From an uncultured Clostridia bacterium (GTDB lineage: Bacteria; Bacillota; Clostridia; TANB77; CAG-508), in contig CAKOXV010000007.1 in NCBI GenBank assembly GCA_934130355.1, positions 17,964 through 81,963 on the forward strand: a stretch of DNA of 64,000 nt, read 5' to 3'. The notes under the pieces are model-generated. The model had not been told where the DNA came from. It made no database searches and was given only the letters and a program-made list of their open reading frames with translations. The position numbers were made by a program, and so were the translations under genes. This document shows positions 17,401 through 25,317 of this stretch, in pieces; position 1 is the first letter of the stretch, and every line of letters begins with the position of its first letter.

Positions 17401-18839
17401 CAAGAAATGAATTTGAGGAAAAGATTGCAGAAATATTCAAAAAGTTATTTTTGCTAAAAAAAGTAGGAATAGATGATAATTTCTTTGATTTAGGAGGGGA
17501 TTCTTTAACTGCAATAAAGTTTCAAGTTGAGGCCTTAAACTTAGGATTAAAAATTACATATTCTGATATATTTTCAAATCCAACAATAAGAATGTTATCA
17601 GAAAAAAGCAATAACAAAGTAATTTATAAAGCAAATGAAGGCTATGATTATAGCAATATAAATAGAATAATAGCTAAAAATAATATTAATGAGTTAAAAG
17701 AAAACATTAATAAGCATAAAATTAATAATGTGTTATTAATCGGAGCCACAGGATTTCTTGGAGTACACATATTAGAACAATTAATTTTAGCAGACACAAA
17801 TAAAATTTACTGTATAGTAAGAGCAAAGTCATCTATGGAACCAGAAACTAGACTTAAAAAGAATTTGGAATTTTATTTTGGAGACAAATATAATTATTTG
17901 TTTGGAGATAAAATTATTGTTATAGATGGTGATATTACAGATAAAAAATTGGGTCAGAATGATGAATCATTTGATTTGCTTGCTCAAAAAGTAGATGTTG
18001 TAATACACACTGCTGCAATAGTAAAACATTATGGAAATTTCAAGAACTTTAATGATACGAATGTTGTAGGAACAATGAATGTGGCAGAATTTTGCAAAAA
18101 ATTTAATAAAAAAATGTATTATATTTCTACGCTAAGTGTTTCTGGTAATATGATGAAAGAAAATGATGACGGCGAAACCATTGAATTTAGAGAAAATGAA
18201 TTTTATATAGGTCAAGACTTAAATAATGTATACATATATACAAAATTTGAAGCTGAAATGAAAATCTTTGAAGAAATTCAAAAAGGATTGGATGCATGCA
18301 TATTAAGAATTGGAAATATTACAAATAGATATTCAGATGGAAAATTTCAAATAAATGTATCTGAAAATGCTTTTATTAATAGAATAAAAGCTATACTTAA
18401 ATTAGGAGTAATACCAGAAAACTTTTTAAAGCATAAATTAGAATTTACACCAGTGGACTGTTGTGCAGAAGCTATAGTTAAAATAGTTGAAAACGATCCA
18501 GAATTTACAGTGTTACATCTATTTAACAATAACTTTATAGGAATAGACGAAATATTAAAAACTTTAAAAGATATAGAAAAAGAGGTAAATCCAGTATCTA
18601 ATGAAGAATTTAAAGAAAAAATTGATTTAGCATTGAAAGATATTAAAACTAAAAATGAAATAAATGGAATAATAACTGACCTAGATGAAAATAAAACCTT
18701 AAATTTAATAAATTATGTTATTCCGAATTGCGATATGACATGTAGTTATTTAGAAAAAATAGGATATAAATGGCCAATAATTGATAATGAATACATAAAA
18801 AAGTATATACAATACTTTGAAAAGATAAAATATATATAA
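11430..18839 (+). CDS. Two-module non-ribosomal peptide synthetase, C-A-T-C-A-T-reductase
   Basis: 2469 residues. Domains in order: starter-position condensation domain (HHLIADA, His pair at 128-129); adenylation 1 (YTSGSTGKPKG near 597); carrier 1 (LGGDS, Ser about 987); condensation 2 (SHHIVMDG near 1170); adenylation 2 (near 1635); carrier 2 (LGGDS, Ser about 2025); terminal NAD(P)H-dependent thioester reductase (GATGFLG near 2105, later a Tyr-x3-Lys). By alignment to GrsA, the A1 pocket reads D-I-L-Q-L-G-L-I-W-K, the glycine code; A2 reads D-V-W-Y-L-G-G-I-C-K, which I cannot assign. The predicted product is an N-acyl-Gly-X dipeptide released as an aldehyde or alcohol. No phosphopantetheinyl transferase is visible in the window. 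Confidence 0.96.
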   Translation: MGNLTNSQKSIWVTEQYYKGSSINNICGSATIEEQIDFEKLREAIEIVCLKHDNFRLQLEIKDGKPQQKLTEKKEVEINFLNISNQEQLKEETNKIVRKSFELENSKLYKFYIYKFQNGEGGFMLNIHHLIADAWTLAFICNEIIKTYSNLKQNKEIERKAIYSYIDYIKAEQEYLESEKYQKDKEYWNAKFEKIPEVATIPGSKKEPNENEAAGERKQFNLAKSEVEKIKQYCKENKISLYNFFMAIYAIYIGEISNLDEFVIGTPILNRTNFKEKNAAGMFINMAPFKINISEEEEFKEFTKQIAIDSMGMLKHQKYSYQCLLEDLRKKNNKIPNLYNILLSYQITNAHQSGGDMTYKTEWTFNGCCAENMDIQIYDLNDTGSLNISYDYKTSIYDVKDIDNLHKRILNLIEQIVNKENVKIKELEIVTPKEKEKLLVEFNKTEMEYDKTGTVIKLFEKQVEQTPEKTAIISNGQHLTYKELNEKANMLAREMMAKGVKQQDIVGIMLNRSPEMIIGLIAILKCGATYLPIDPEYPAERISYMLDNSETKIILVNSNTEKYTPNNCEAIDVEKISAQSNENLNLNISEKSLAYLIYTSGSTGKPKGVMVTNQNLNNFVNGIKKVVEFNSDKTMLSVTTICFDIFGLEMWCTLTSGMTLVVANEEEQNMPTLLNKLCLENKVNMIQTTPSRYSVIFAEKSNLQFLDNITEILVGGEPLNNKILTKMRENSKAKIFNLYGPTETTIWSTVKEMTQKQEITVGKPIANTQCYILNKNHKILPLNVPGELYIGGDGVTNGYLKREDLNNEKFIKTQFAPNKVIYNTNDLAYYKENGEIVHLGRTDSQVKMRGYRIELGEIENIIEKNKNVNQAVVIKQTIGNNREVLIAHYTVTKPNTDIIEELKESLNKELPQYMVPQYFSEIEKMPYTPNGKIDRKALAKIELQEINKTIVKPRNELDKELINILSKMLRVENISITDTLLDLGGDSLTAITLSTKILSKYNVQVNIKELLSSYTIKDLSDYIKENKNEGTIKAKIEKAPEQEAYPLSSAQTRIYYNSKMIGDQNLVYNMPGAIMVNKILDKEKVEESINKIIERHSTLRTKFVLENNNVVQKIEPEVKLSVPVYHNSEDEVKEIINNFSKPFELEKTPLLRVELHYINNEKTLLLVDSHHIVMDGTSLNNLIIEFERLYNGENLKKIPIQYKDYAVWEEKFNKGEELKKIENYWVNKFKNSEFEQLNLPYDYKITGTRSYNGNRVTNVIDEKKFRKIERYAKKIGASPYMFFISAFYILLYKYTGQNEIILGSPIANRDRNEMKRMIGMFVNNIVTKANINPEETFQNFLNEMREQILDDLSNQPYPFDMLVKKLGIKADNSRNPLFDVMFTYQSKEENTLKLDENETKIVELNNKIAKFNLSMEIKPKSHAINIEYSTDLFKEQTIYRLFEHYFNVIDCIMENANVLIKDIEIISKEEKNKILNEFNNTKTDYPRNKTVIQLFEEQVKKNAGQIAVECGIEKITYKELDEKSNYLANKLSKHGIEVGDVIGININRSIELIIAMIATLKLGAIYMPMYIGYPNERLEYMLQNSGAKVLIYKDEKNLKFNGIREKIDSYMTMNTSEKLENCNKFSSDETAYIIYTSGSTGKPKGVQIRHRNLINFVEAFTQYYNNDITTKDRFLASTNISFDVSIWEIFLPLLNGATLVLHEEEIIQNILTYVDSIEKNNITGLYIPPNILEDVYTLLKERENIKINKILVGVEPIRKNILNKYYNLGHDIVIINGYGPTETTICCTALKYFRDEQDGIVPIGRPLKNDNIYILSQDRNIQPIGVLGEIYVTGAGVGKGYINKDEETNKNFLPNIFDNKSEKMYKTGDIAKWNEDGTINFVGRNDSQIKISGHRIELSEINQTIMKYPSIIKAHTMTCKKGDKNYIVSYYIAEKEIAVTDIEIFLKEKLADYMIPNFILQLPEFPLTPNGKIDKEKLPTNFGIRAKFVEPRNEFEEKIAEIFKKLFLLKKVGIDDNFFDLGGDSLTAIKFQVEALNLGLKITYSDIFSNPTIRMLSEKSNNKVIYKANEGYDYSNINRIIAKNNINELKENINKHKINNVLLIGATGFLGVHILEQLILADTNKIYCIVRAKSSMEPETRLKKNLEFYFGDKYNYLFGDKIIVIDGDITDKKLGQNDESFDLLAQKVDVVIHTAAIVKHYGNFKNFNDTNVVGTMNVAEFCKKFNKKMYYISTLSVSGNMMKENDDGETIEFRENEFYIGQDLNNVYIYTKFEAEMKIFEEIQKGLDACILRIGNITNRYSDGKFQINVSENAFINRIKAILKLGVIPENFLKHKLEFTPVDCCAEAIVKIVENDPEFTVLHLFNNNFIGIDEILKTLKDIEKEVNPVSNEEFKEKIDLALKDIKTKNEINGIITDLDENKTLNLINYVIPNCDMTCSYLEKIGYKWPIIDNEYIKKYIQYFEKIKYI

Positions 18840-18855
18840 AATATAGGAGATAAAA

Positions 18856-20673
18856 ATGATAAGAAATAATCCAACACTAATATTATTAGAAATATCAACA
18901 CTTGCTGATATAATACTTTTATTAATAATATCAAAATCTGTAAACAAAAACCAGATAAAGAAAGTATTTTCTTGCAATTTAATTTGTCTTATGATTTGTA
19001 CGATTGGACAAATTGCTCAAATTTTATTTGCAGATAAATGGGGAGTACCACCTATATATTTTGATTATTTCGTATATATAGGAACTTGTTTTTTACCGGT
19101 AAGTGTATTCTTCACGGGTTTAGTATTTGCTAATACAAAAATAAAGTTTAAGAAAAAATACTTATTGTTATTTTTGATACCAATACTGTCATTATTAGTA
19201 CTGTGGACAAATGACTACCATCATTTATTTTATAAAAATTATTCGGTAGACTTTCAGGTAAATGAATATGGACCTTATGCAATTGTACATAACATATATT
19301 CTTATGCTCTATTATTTGTAGGAATTGTGTATCTGTTGAAATTTTCAGTTAGAAATGCGGGTTTCTTCTCAAAACAATCAATATTAATTATTTTGGGAAT
19401 AAGTATACCAGTAATAGTAAATATATTAGGAACGTTTCAAATTATTCCAATGTCAATATATATAACACCAATAACATTTACTATAACAATAATATTTTGT
19501 GCAATTGCAATATTGAAATTTCAATTTTTAGGAGTGGCACCAATAGCGCTTCAGAAAATTGTAGACAGAATATCTGATAGTTATGTGGTATTAGATGAAA
19601 ATAACATAATAATAGATTTTAACAAAACTTTTTTAAACACTTTTAAACTAAAACCAGAAGAAATAAGAAGTAAAAATTTAATAGAATTTATAAATGCAAG
19701 AGAAAAATATAAAGTAAATGTGAATAAAATTGCAAATGCAATAGAAAAAGCCCAACACTCAGAAAAAACAATATCTTATGAGCAAAAATTTGAAGGAATA
19801 AACAAATATTTCACAATAGAAATAGCATCAATAAGTTCAGACAATTCAGCGCTAGGGACATTAGTAATGTTCAAAGACATAACACAACATAAAGAAGACA
19901 TGGAAACAATAAAAAATAACCAAGATATATTAATGGAAAGAGAACGTTTAGCATCACTAGGACAATTAATAGGTGGAATTGCACACAACCTAAAAACACC
20001 AATAATGTCAATAGCAGGAGCAACAGAAGGGCTAGAACAATTAATAAAAGAATATGATGAATCAATAGATGACCCACTTGTAAATTCACAAGACCATCAT
20101 GAGATAGCAAGAGACATGGAAGCATGGATACCCAAAATAAGAGCACATACAGAATATATGTCAGACATTATAACAACAGTAAAAGGACAAGCAGTAGCAT
20201 TATCACAAGATGAAAAAGAGGCATTTTCAGTAGGTGAACTAGTAAAAAGAGTAAATATATTGATGAAACATGAATTGAAAAATGCATACATATATTTAAA
20301 TGTAATAATGAAAACAGATGAAAATCTTGAACTAAATGGTGATGTAAACAGTCTTGTTCAGGTTGTAAACAATATGATTTCAAATTCAATTCAAGCATAT
20401 AATGGTGAACGTGATAAAAACATAGAATTAGAAGTAAGCCAAAAAGGAAATGATGTTATATTTGCAGTTAGAGACTTTGCAGGTGGTTTACCAGAAGAAG
20501 TGCAAAACAAATTATTTAAAGAAATGGTTACAACAAAAGGAAAAAACGGAACTGGATTAGGATTATATATGTCATATTCTAATGTTAAAGCTAGATTTGG
20601 AGGAGATATTACATTTACAGTTGATAAAGGCAAAGGAACTACATTTAATATAATAATACCAATAAGTAAATAA
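18856..20673 (+). CDS. Sensor histidine kinase: 7TM, PAS, kinase core
   Basis: 605 residues. The N-terminal 225 residues hold about seven membrane helices of the 7TM type seen in Clostridia kinases. A PAS domain follows (VDRISDSYVVLDENNIIIDFNKTF). The phosphoacceptor is His377 in GGIAHNLKTP, and the ATPase part shows the N box (NNMISNSIQAY) and G boxes (RDFAGGLPEE, GTGLGLY). It starts 16 bases after the NRPS stop with AGGAGA between, so it is probably co-transcribed. Its partner may be the response regulator at 21299. Confidence 0.93.
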   Translation: MIRNNPTLILLEISTLADIILLLIISKSVNKNQIKKVFSCNLICLMICTIGQIAQILFADKWGVPPIYFDYFVYIGTCFLPVSVFFTGLVFANTKIKFKKKYLLLFLIPILSLLVLWTNDYHHLFYKNYSVDFQVNEYGPYAIVHNIYSYALLFVGIVYLLKFSVRNAGFFSKQSILIILGISIPVIVNILGTFQIIPMSIYITPITFTITIIFCAIAILKFQFLGVAPIALQKIVDRISDSYVVLDENNIIIDFNKTFLNTFKLKPEEIRSKNLIEFINAREKYKVNVNKIANAIEKAQHSEKTISYEQKFEGINKYFTIEIASISSDNSALGTLVMFKDITQHKEDMETIKNNQDILMERERLASLGQLIGGIAHNLKTPIMSIAGATEGLEQLIKEYDESIDDPLVNSQDHHEIARDMEAWIPKIRAHTEYMSDIITTVKGQAVALSQDEKEAFSVGELVKRVNILMKHELKNAYIYLNVIMKTDENLELNGDVNSLVQVVNNMISNSIQAYNGERDKNIELEVSQKGNDVIFAVRDFAGGLPEEVQNKLFKEMVTTKGKNGTGLGLYMSYSNVKARFGGDITFTVDKGKGTTFNIIIPISK

Positions 20674-20685
20674 CAATAAACAAAT

Positions 20686-20716
20686 AAGGCAGGAAACAAA
20701 AAGTTTTCTGCCTTAA
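20686..20716. terminator. Bidirectional terminator after the kinase gene
   Basis: AAGGCAGGAAAC / GTTTTCTGCCTT stem with a five-base A loop, T-rich on both sides in the matching orientation. It lies between the convergent kinase and acidic-protein genes. Confidence 0.8.
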
Positions 20717-20724
20717 TAATTTTT

Positions 20725-21048
20725 TTACATAAACAAATGAATGACGGTAAGAACAATAGCTGAAAAAAAAGCTTTAATAGAATATCTTATACCACGTCTA
20801 ATAAATACTTCAGTATTTGTTAAACGATTTTCACTAATAATACTTAAAGCAACACAAGGCTCTTCCATCTCTTTATATTCAATCATAGAAGTTTCTGAAT
20901 CAGAAGTTGTAGTTTCTGTTTCTGATTTTGTTTCTCCTTCTGTTTGTGTTTCTGGATCAGAATTAGAAACAGAATTTTCATCATTTTCGGTTGTAGCAAT
21001 AGAAGAAACTTCTTCGATAAATTCTTCATTATTTTCTAAAATTTCCAT
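20725..21048 (-). CDS. Acidic tail-anchored unknown protein
   Basis: 107 residues. The N-terminal 65 residues are rich in Glu, Ser and Thr (TQTEGETKSETETTT), a disordered acidic arm. The last 20 residues form a membrane helix (YSIKAFFSAIVLTVIHLFM) preceded by Arg residues, the pattern of a tail-anchored protein with the arm in the cytoplasm. GGGAGGATTAG precedes the ATG, which favours this strand over the overlapping forward frame (20741-21052). Family not recognised. Confidence 0.65.
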   Translation of the reverse strand: MEILENNEEFIEEVSSIATTENDENSVSNSDPETQTEGETKSETETTTSDSETSMIEYKEMEEPCVALSIISENRLTNTEVFIRRGIRYSIKAFFSAIVLTVIHLFM

Positions 21049-21238
21049 CTAATCCTCCCATTATTTTTAGTATAACAAGTAAAGCGTCAAAAATCAACAA
21101 AAATAGAAAATGTAACGAAAAAGAAATATATGTGTAACAAAAATGAAACAAAATTAAAGTTGATAGTATACTTAACAAGAGCATTAAAAAAACATATAGT
21201 GATAAAATTCACTTGTAGTAAGAAATTTAGAAAAAAAC

Positions 21239-21267
21239 TTGATTTTTAAATTTTAAACTAATATAAT
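21239..21267 (+). promoter_or_regulatory. Promoter of the HD-GYP response regulator
   Basis: TTGATT (21239-21244), 17-base spacer, TATAAT (21262-21267), about 30 bases before the start codon. Confidence 0.82.
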
Positions 21268-21298
21268 ATGAATAAATTAATATATAGAGGTGAATTGG

Positions 21299-22363
21299 AT
21301 GAGAAAAGCGCTTCAAGAAAGATTAAATAATGGAACAAATGAAAAGTACAAAATAATTGCAGTTGATGATGAAGATGGAATATTAGAGTCACTATCTGTA
21401 TTTTTAAAAGGAACAGGATATGAATTTGTAGGAATAACAGACCCACTAGAAGCAATAGAGAGGGTAAGAAATGAACACTTTGATTTGATGCTTTTAGACT
21501 TTATGATGACACCGCTACATGGAGATGAAGTAGTAGAAGAAATAAGAAAATTCAATAAAGAACTATATATATTACTACTAACAGGGCATAAGGATTTAGC
21601 CCCACCACTAGAAACAATAAAAAGATTAGATATACAAGGTTATTGCGAAAAAAGTGATAAATTTGACCAATTACTTTTATTAGTTGAGTCTGGAATAAAA
21701 TCTGTAAAACAGATGTATGAAATAAAAAAAATAAATGAAGAATTAGCTGAATCTAATGAGAAATTAGAAAAAGCATATTTAGATATGGTTGAAACTTTGA
21801 GATATACAGTAGAAGCAAAAGATTCTTATACAAGAGGACATTCAGATAGAGTTTCAGAATATTCTGTATTAATAGGACAAAAAGTTGGACTACCAGAAGA
21901 TCAAATAAAAACACTAAGAATAGGTGGATTATTCCATGACATTGGTAAAATAGGAATTCCTGATAGTATATTATTAAAACCAGATAAACTTACAGATGAA
22001 GAATACTCAGAAATAAAAAATCATCCATCAATAGGAGCACACATTTTAGGTTCTGCAGAAATATTTAAAGATATTATTCCTATTGTAAAATATCATCATG
22101 AAAAATATGATGGAAGAGGATATCCATCTGGATTAAAAGGAGAAGAAATTCCTTATTTAGCGAGAATAGCAGCAATTGCAGATACATTTGATGCAATGAC
22201 AAGTAGAAGAAGCTATAGAGGTGCTTTAGATTTAGATTATGTAAAACAAGAAATTAAAAGATGTGAGGGAACACAATTTGACCCACAATTAGCAGAGGTA
22301 TTCTTAGAAATATTAGATAAAGATTTTGACAAAATTAAAGAAATACAAGAAAAATATATATAA
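21299..22363 (+). CDS. Response regulator with HD-GYP phosphodiesterase output
   Basis: 354 residues from the ATG at 21299; GAGGTGA five bases upstream decides this start over the GTG at 21290. The receiver domain has DDED near residue 21 and the phosphorylation Asp in LLLLDFMMTPL (about 67). After a coiled-coil linker, the HD-GYP domain shows HSDRV, HDIGKIGIPD, HHEKYDGRGYPSGL and DTFDAM, all metal and GYP residues intact, so hydrolysis of cyclic di-GMP is expected. The tandem placement after the 7TM kinase suggests they form a pair. Confidence 0.93.
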   Translation: MRKALQERLNNGTNEKYKIIAVDDEDGILESLSVFLKGTGYEFVGITDPLEAIERVRNEHFDLMLLDFMMTPLHGDEVVEEIRKFNKELYILLLTGHKDLAPPLETIKRLDIQGYCEKSDKFDQLLLLVESGIKSVKQMYEIKKINEELAESNEKLEKAYLDMVETLRYTVEAKDSYTRGHSDRVSEYSVLIGQKVGLPEDQIKTLRIGGLFHDIGKIGIPDSILLKPDKLTDEEYSEIKNHPSIGAHILGSAEIFKDIIPIVKYHHEKYDGRGYPSGLKGEEIPYLARIAAIADTFDAMTSRRSYRGALDLDYVKQEIKRCEGTQFDPQLAEVFLEILDKDFDKIKEIQEKYI

Positions 22364-22398
22364 AAGAAAAAGACCCAATTAAGGGTCTTTTTCTTTTG
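22363..22398. terminator. Bidirectional terminator
   Basis: Stem AAAAGAAAAAGACCC / GGGTCTTTTTCTTTT with a six-base loop between the convergent regulator and orphan genes. Confidence 0.88.
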
Positions 22399-22404
22399 GA
22401 GTTA

Positions 22405-22842
22405 TCAGCGAATTTCTCGTACGTCTCCATAGAAATTGATGAGGAGTGCATACGATCTTTGAGGAAGTCCTACATCTCGTAGCACAAACCCATCTTTTTT
22501 AAGGAAATAGGTCGAATAGATTGCTGCTTTGCTCTCAACCATTGAGAGCAAGCCATATTCCATCAGTTTGGTTAATCCTTCATCAGAATCAACCAAATAG
22601 TTCTGCCATACTTTTGCAGCATGATAGATATTCTCTATCGCCTGGCTGTAGAAAGACAGCTGAGTACCACTTTTCACGGCAGATTGAAGTTTCTCTCCAA
22701 AACTCTCATCCAGTTGGATGTTATACATCCGGTCGATGTGGTCAGAGATTTTGTCCCAACCACAAATACGCTTGGACTGGCTAATACGCCAGTTGAATGC
22801 TTCCTGCATATGCAGAGACGGGACAGCTTCTTTTTGGAACAT
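22405..22842 (-). CDS. Unknown protein, compositionally distinct orphan
   Basis: 145 residues from the ATG at 22842, chosen because GGAGG lies eight bases upstream; a TTG at 22857 in the same frame would overlap that site. The product is helical and soluble (SKRICGWDKISDHIDRM, IENIYHAAKVWQNYL), with no family I recognise. It has a perfect consensus promoter and shares a terminator. GC at third positions is much higher than in the adjacent tex and regulator genes, as for the orphans at 9812, 38448 and 42617. Confidence 0.78.
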   Translation of the reverse strand: MFQKEAVPSLHMQEAFNWRISQSKRICGWDKISDHIDRMYNIQLDESFGEKLQSAVKSGTQLSFYSQAIENIYHAAKVWQNYLVDSDEGLTKLMEYGLLSMVESKAAIYSTYFLKKDGFVLRDVGLPQRSYALLINFYGDVREIR

Positions 22843-22880
22843 TGTTTTTTCCTCCAATTTTTGTAAAGATTTACAAATTA

Positions 22881-22909
22881 ATTATACCACATTTAATACT
22901 TTATGTCAA
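22881..22909 (-). promoter_or_regulatory. Promoter of the 145-residue orphan gene, with inverted repeat
   Basis: Read leftward: TTGACA (22909-22904), 17-base spacer, TATAAT (22886-22881). A TTTGTAAA-tc-TTTACAAA palindrome lies just downstream (about 22859-22876), a possible operator in the leader. Confidence 0.82.
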
Positions 22910-22918
22910 ATTGGACAA

Positions 22919-25102
22919 TTAAATTTTCATTGAAAGTCCTACTTTTTTACGTTCTTGATCTATCTTAATAACTTTGACTTTTACAATATCTCCAACAGAA
23001 ACAATTTCAGAAGGAGTTTTAATATATTTATCACTCATTTCAGAAAGATGAACTAATCCATCATATTTTACACCAATATCAACGAAAGCTCCAAAATCTA
23101 TAACATTACGAACAGTTCCTGTTAATATCATGCCAATAGTTAAATCCTCAAATTTTAAAACATCACTGCGAAGAACAGGCTTTGGCATATCCTCTCTTGG
23201 ATCACGCCCTGGCTTTGACAATTCTAATATTATATCAGCTAAAGTCATTTCACCAATACCAAGTTTTTGAGCAGTTTCTGCAACATTAACAGATTTCAAT
23301 TTTTCTCTTAAAGAATTTAAAATTTCTTTATCTTTTAAATCATTAACTTTAAAACCTAATAATTCTAATAATTTTTCTGTTTGTTCATAGCTTTCAGGAT
23401 GAACAGCTGTATTTTCTAATGGATTTTTTCCATCTGGGATTCTAATAAATCCAGCACATTGTTCATAAGCTACTTTTCCTAATTTAGGAACTTTTAATAG
23501 TTCTTTTCTTTCTTTTAATTTTCCATTTTCATCTCTATATTTAACAATATTTTTAGCAATAGCACTATTAATACCAGAAACATAAGAAAGTAGAGAAGGA
23601 GTAGCAGTATTTACATCAACACCAACTTTATTTACGCTATCTTCTACAACACCTGTTAAACTTTCAGATAATTTCTTTTGATTAACATCATGTTGATATT
23701 GACCAACACCAATTGCTTTAGGGTCAATTTTTACTAGTTCAGCAAGAGGGTCTTGCAATCTACGAGCTATTGATATAGCTCCTCTTATTGAAACATTTAT
23801 ATCAGGATACTCTTCTGTTGCGAGTTTTGAGGCTGAATATACAGAAGCACCAGCTTCACTTACAATTACATAACAAATATCATGTTTTACTTCTTTTATA
23901 ATATCAGAAACAAAAATTTCAGATTCACGTGATGCAGTACCATTTCCAATTGCAATCATATCAACATGATCTTTATTTATTAAATCTAGCAAAGTTTTCT
24001 TTGCACCTTCAACATCATTTTGAGGTGCTGTAGGATATACTGTTGCAGTATCTAAGACCTTTCCTGTTTCATCAATAACAGCAATTTTACAACCAGTTCT
24101 ATAAGCCGGGTCAAATCCCATAACAGTTTTTCCTTTTATAGGAGCGCCTAATAACAATTGTTTTGCATTTTGCCCAAATACTTTAATAGCTTTTTCCTCG
24201 GCCTTTTCAGTTAAATCTGAACGAATTTCTCTATCAATAGATGGTTCAATTAATCTTGTAAATGCATCTTCAATTGTATTTGTTAGCATTTCAGTAAACT
24301 GTGTTTTACCTTTTATTATATCTTTTTGAATATAATATAAAATTTTATCAATAGGCTTATCAATAGACACTTTTAAGAAATCTTCTGATTCACCTCTATT
24401 AATAGCTAGAATTCTATGACTTGGAAGTTTATGCACTAATTCAGCAAAATCATAATACATTTCATAATTAGATTTTTCGTCAGGTTTTGTAGCTTTTGTC
24501 ACAATAGTTCCTTCTCGATAACATATTTTTTTGATGTATTTTCTATATTTTGCATTATCTGAAATATTTTCAGCAATAATATCTAAAGCACCCTGAATTG
24601 CTTCTTCAGCAGTTGCAACAACTTTATCTTTATTTTTTTTATCTTCATCAGATAATTTATCAATATTTACAAATTCTTGAGCTATTTCATTAATATCCTT
24701 TTTCTCTTCTTGAGCAATGATAATATCTGCTAATGGTTCTAATCCTTTAGCTTTAGCAACAGTTGATCTTGTTTTTTTCTTTTGTTTAAAAGGTCTATAT
24801 AAATCTTCAACTTCTGCAAGAGTTTCTGCTGATGCAATTGCAATTGTTAATTCATCAGTTAATTTTCCTTGTTCATCAATAGATTTAACAACTTCACTTT
24901 TTCTTGTTTCTAAATTTCTAAGATATGTAAGTCTTTCACCTAAATCTCTTAAAATTTCATCACTTAGTCCACCTGTTGCTTCTTTTCTATAACGTGCAAT
25001 AAAAGGAATTGTATTTCCTTCATCTATCAGCTTTACAGCATTTTCTACCTGTGTATTTTTTACATTCAATTCTTCTGCAATTTTGTTAATAATTTTATCC
25101 AT
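22919..25102 (-). CDS. tex: Tex-family RNA-binding transcription accessory protein
   Basis: 727 residues, normal for the family. In order: N-terminal Tex helical domain (IPFIARYRKEATGGLSDE), YqgF-like nuclease-fold domain (GFDPAYRTGCKIAVID), helix-hairpin-helix region (ATPSLLSYVSGI and KVGKVAYEQCAGF), and a C-terminal S1 RNA-binding domain (GMILTGTVRNVIDFGAFVD). Tex associates with the transcription machinery and nucleic acids. AGAAAGGAC precedes the ATG. It is a single-gene unit with its own promoter. Confidence 0.96.
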   Translation of the reverse strand: MDKIINKIAEELNVKNTQVENAVKLIDEGNTIPFIARYRKEATGGLSDEILRDLGERLTYLRNLETRKSEVVKSIDEQGKLTDELTIAIASAETLAEVEDLYRPFKQKKKTRSTVAKAKGLEPLADIIIAQEEKKDINEIAQEFVNIDKLSDEDKKNKDKVVATAEEAIQGALDIIAENISDNAKYRKYIKKICYREGTIVTKATKPDEKSNYEMYYDFAELVHKLPSHRILAINRGESEDFLKVSIDKPIDKILYYIQKDIIKGKTQFTEMLTNTIEDAFTRLIEPSIDREIRSDLTEKAEEKAIKVFGQNAKQLLLGAPIKGKTVMGFDPAYRTGCKIAVIDETGKVLDTATVYPTAPQNDVEGAKKTLLDLINKDHVDMIAIGNGTASRESEIFVSDIIKEVKHDICYVIVSEAGASVYSASKLATEEYPDINVSIRGAISIARRLQDPLAELVKIDPKAIGVGQYQHDVNQKKLSESLTGVVEDSVNKVGVDVNTATPSLLSYVSGINSAIAKNIVKYRDENGKLKERKELLKVPKLGKVAYEQCAGFIRIPDGKNPLENTAVHPESYEQTEKLLELLGFKVNDLKDKEILNSLREKLKSVNVAETAQKLGIGEMTLADIILELSKPGRDPREDMPKPVLRSDVLKFEDLTIGMILTGTVRNVIDFGAFVDIGVKYDGLVHLSEMSDKYIKTPSEIVSVGDIVKVKVIKIDQERKKVGLSMKI

Positions 25103-25134
25103 TTTTATGTCCTTTCTACGATTTTCATTTTTTG

Positions 25135-25163
25135 ATTATATCGTTCTTTTCACTAAAAAGCAA
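25135..25163 (-). promoter_or_regulatory. Promoter of tex
   Basis: Read leftward: TTGCTT (25163-25158), 17-base spacer, TATAAT (25140-25135). Confidence 0.75.
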
Positions 25164-25209
25164 TAGAGCAAAATTAAAAAAATCTTATGTTTTTCGTTTA
25201 TAAATATTA

Positions 25210-25299
25210 TTGACAAAATATGACACAATAAGTATAATACTTTAGGATAAATTGAAACAACTTGGTAAATAATAAAGTAAATGCAAAAAATTTTGCATT
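25210..25299 (+). promoter_or_regulatory. Promoter and leader palindrome of pflB
   Basis: TTGACA (25210-25215), 17-base spacer, TATAAT (25233-25238), a full consensus. About 42 bases downstream of the -10 lies a perfect palindrome, AATGCAAAA-AA-TTTTGCATT (25280-25299), directly before the ribosome-binding site. It could be an operator for a redox or metabolite regulator or an RNA hairpin. Confidence 0.75.
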
Positions 25300-25317
25300 A
25301 CAAGGAAGGAACGTGGT

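Noticed and set aside
11430..18839. Polyketide synthase or thioesterase domain in the large synthetase
   Set aside because: The end carries GATGFLG and Tyr-x3-Lys of a reductase, no GxSxG thioesterase, and no ketosynthase motif.
20741..21052. Forward 103-residue ORF over the acidic tail-anchored gene
   Set aside because: No ribosome-binding site, serine/valine repeats that mirror the minus-strand acidic codons, and the minus frame has both a good site and a membrane helix.
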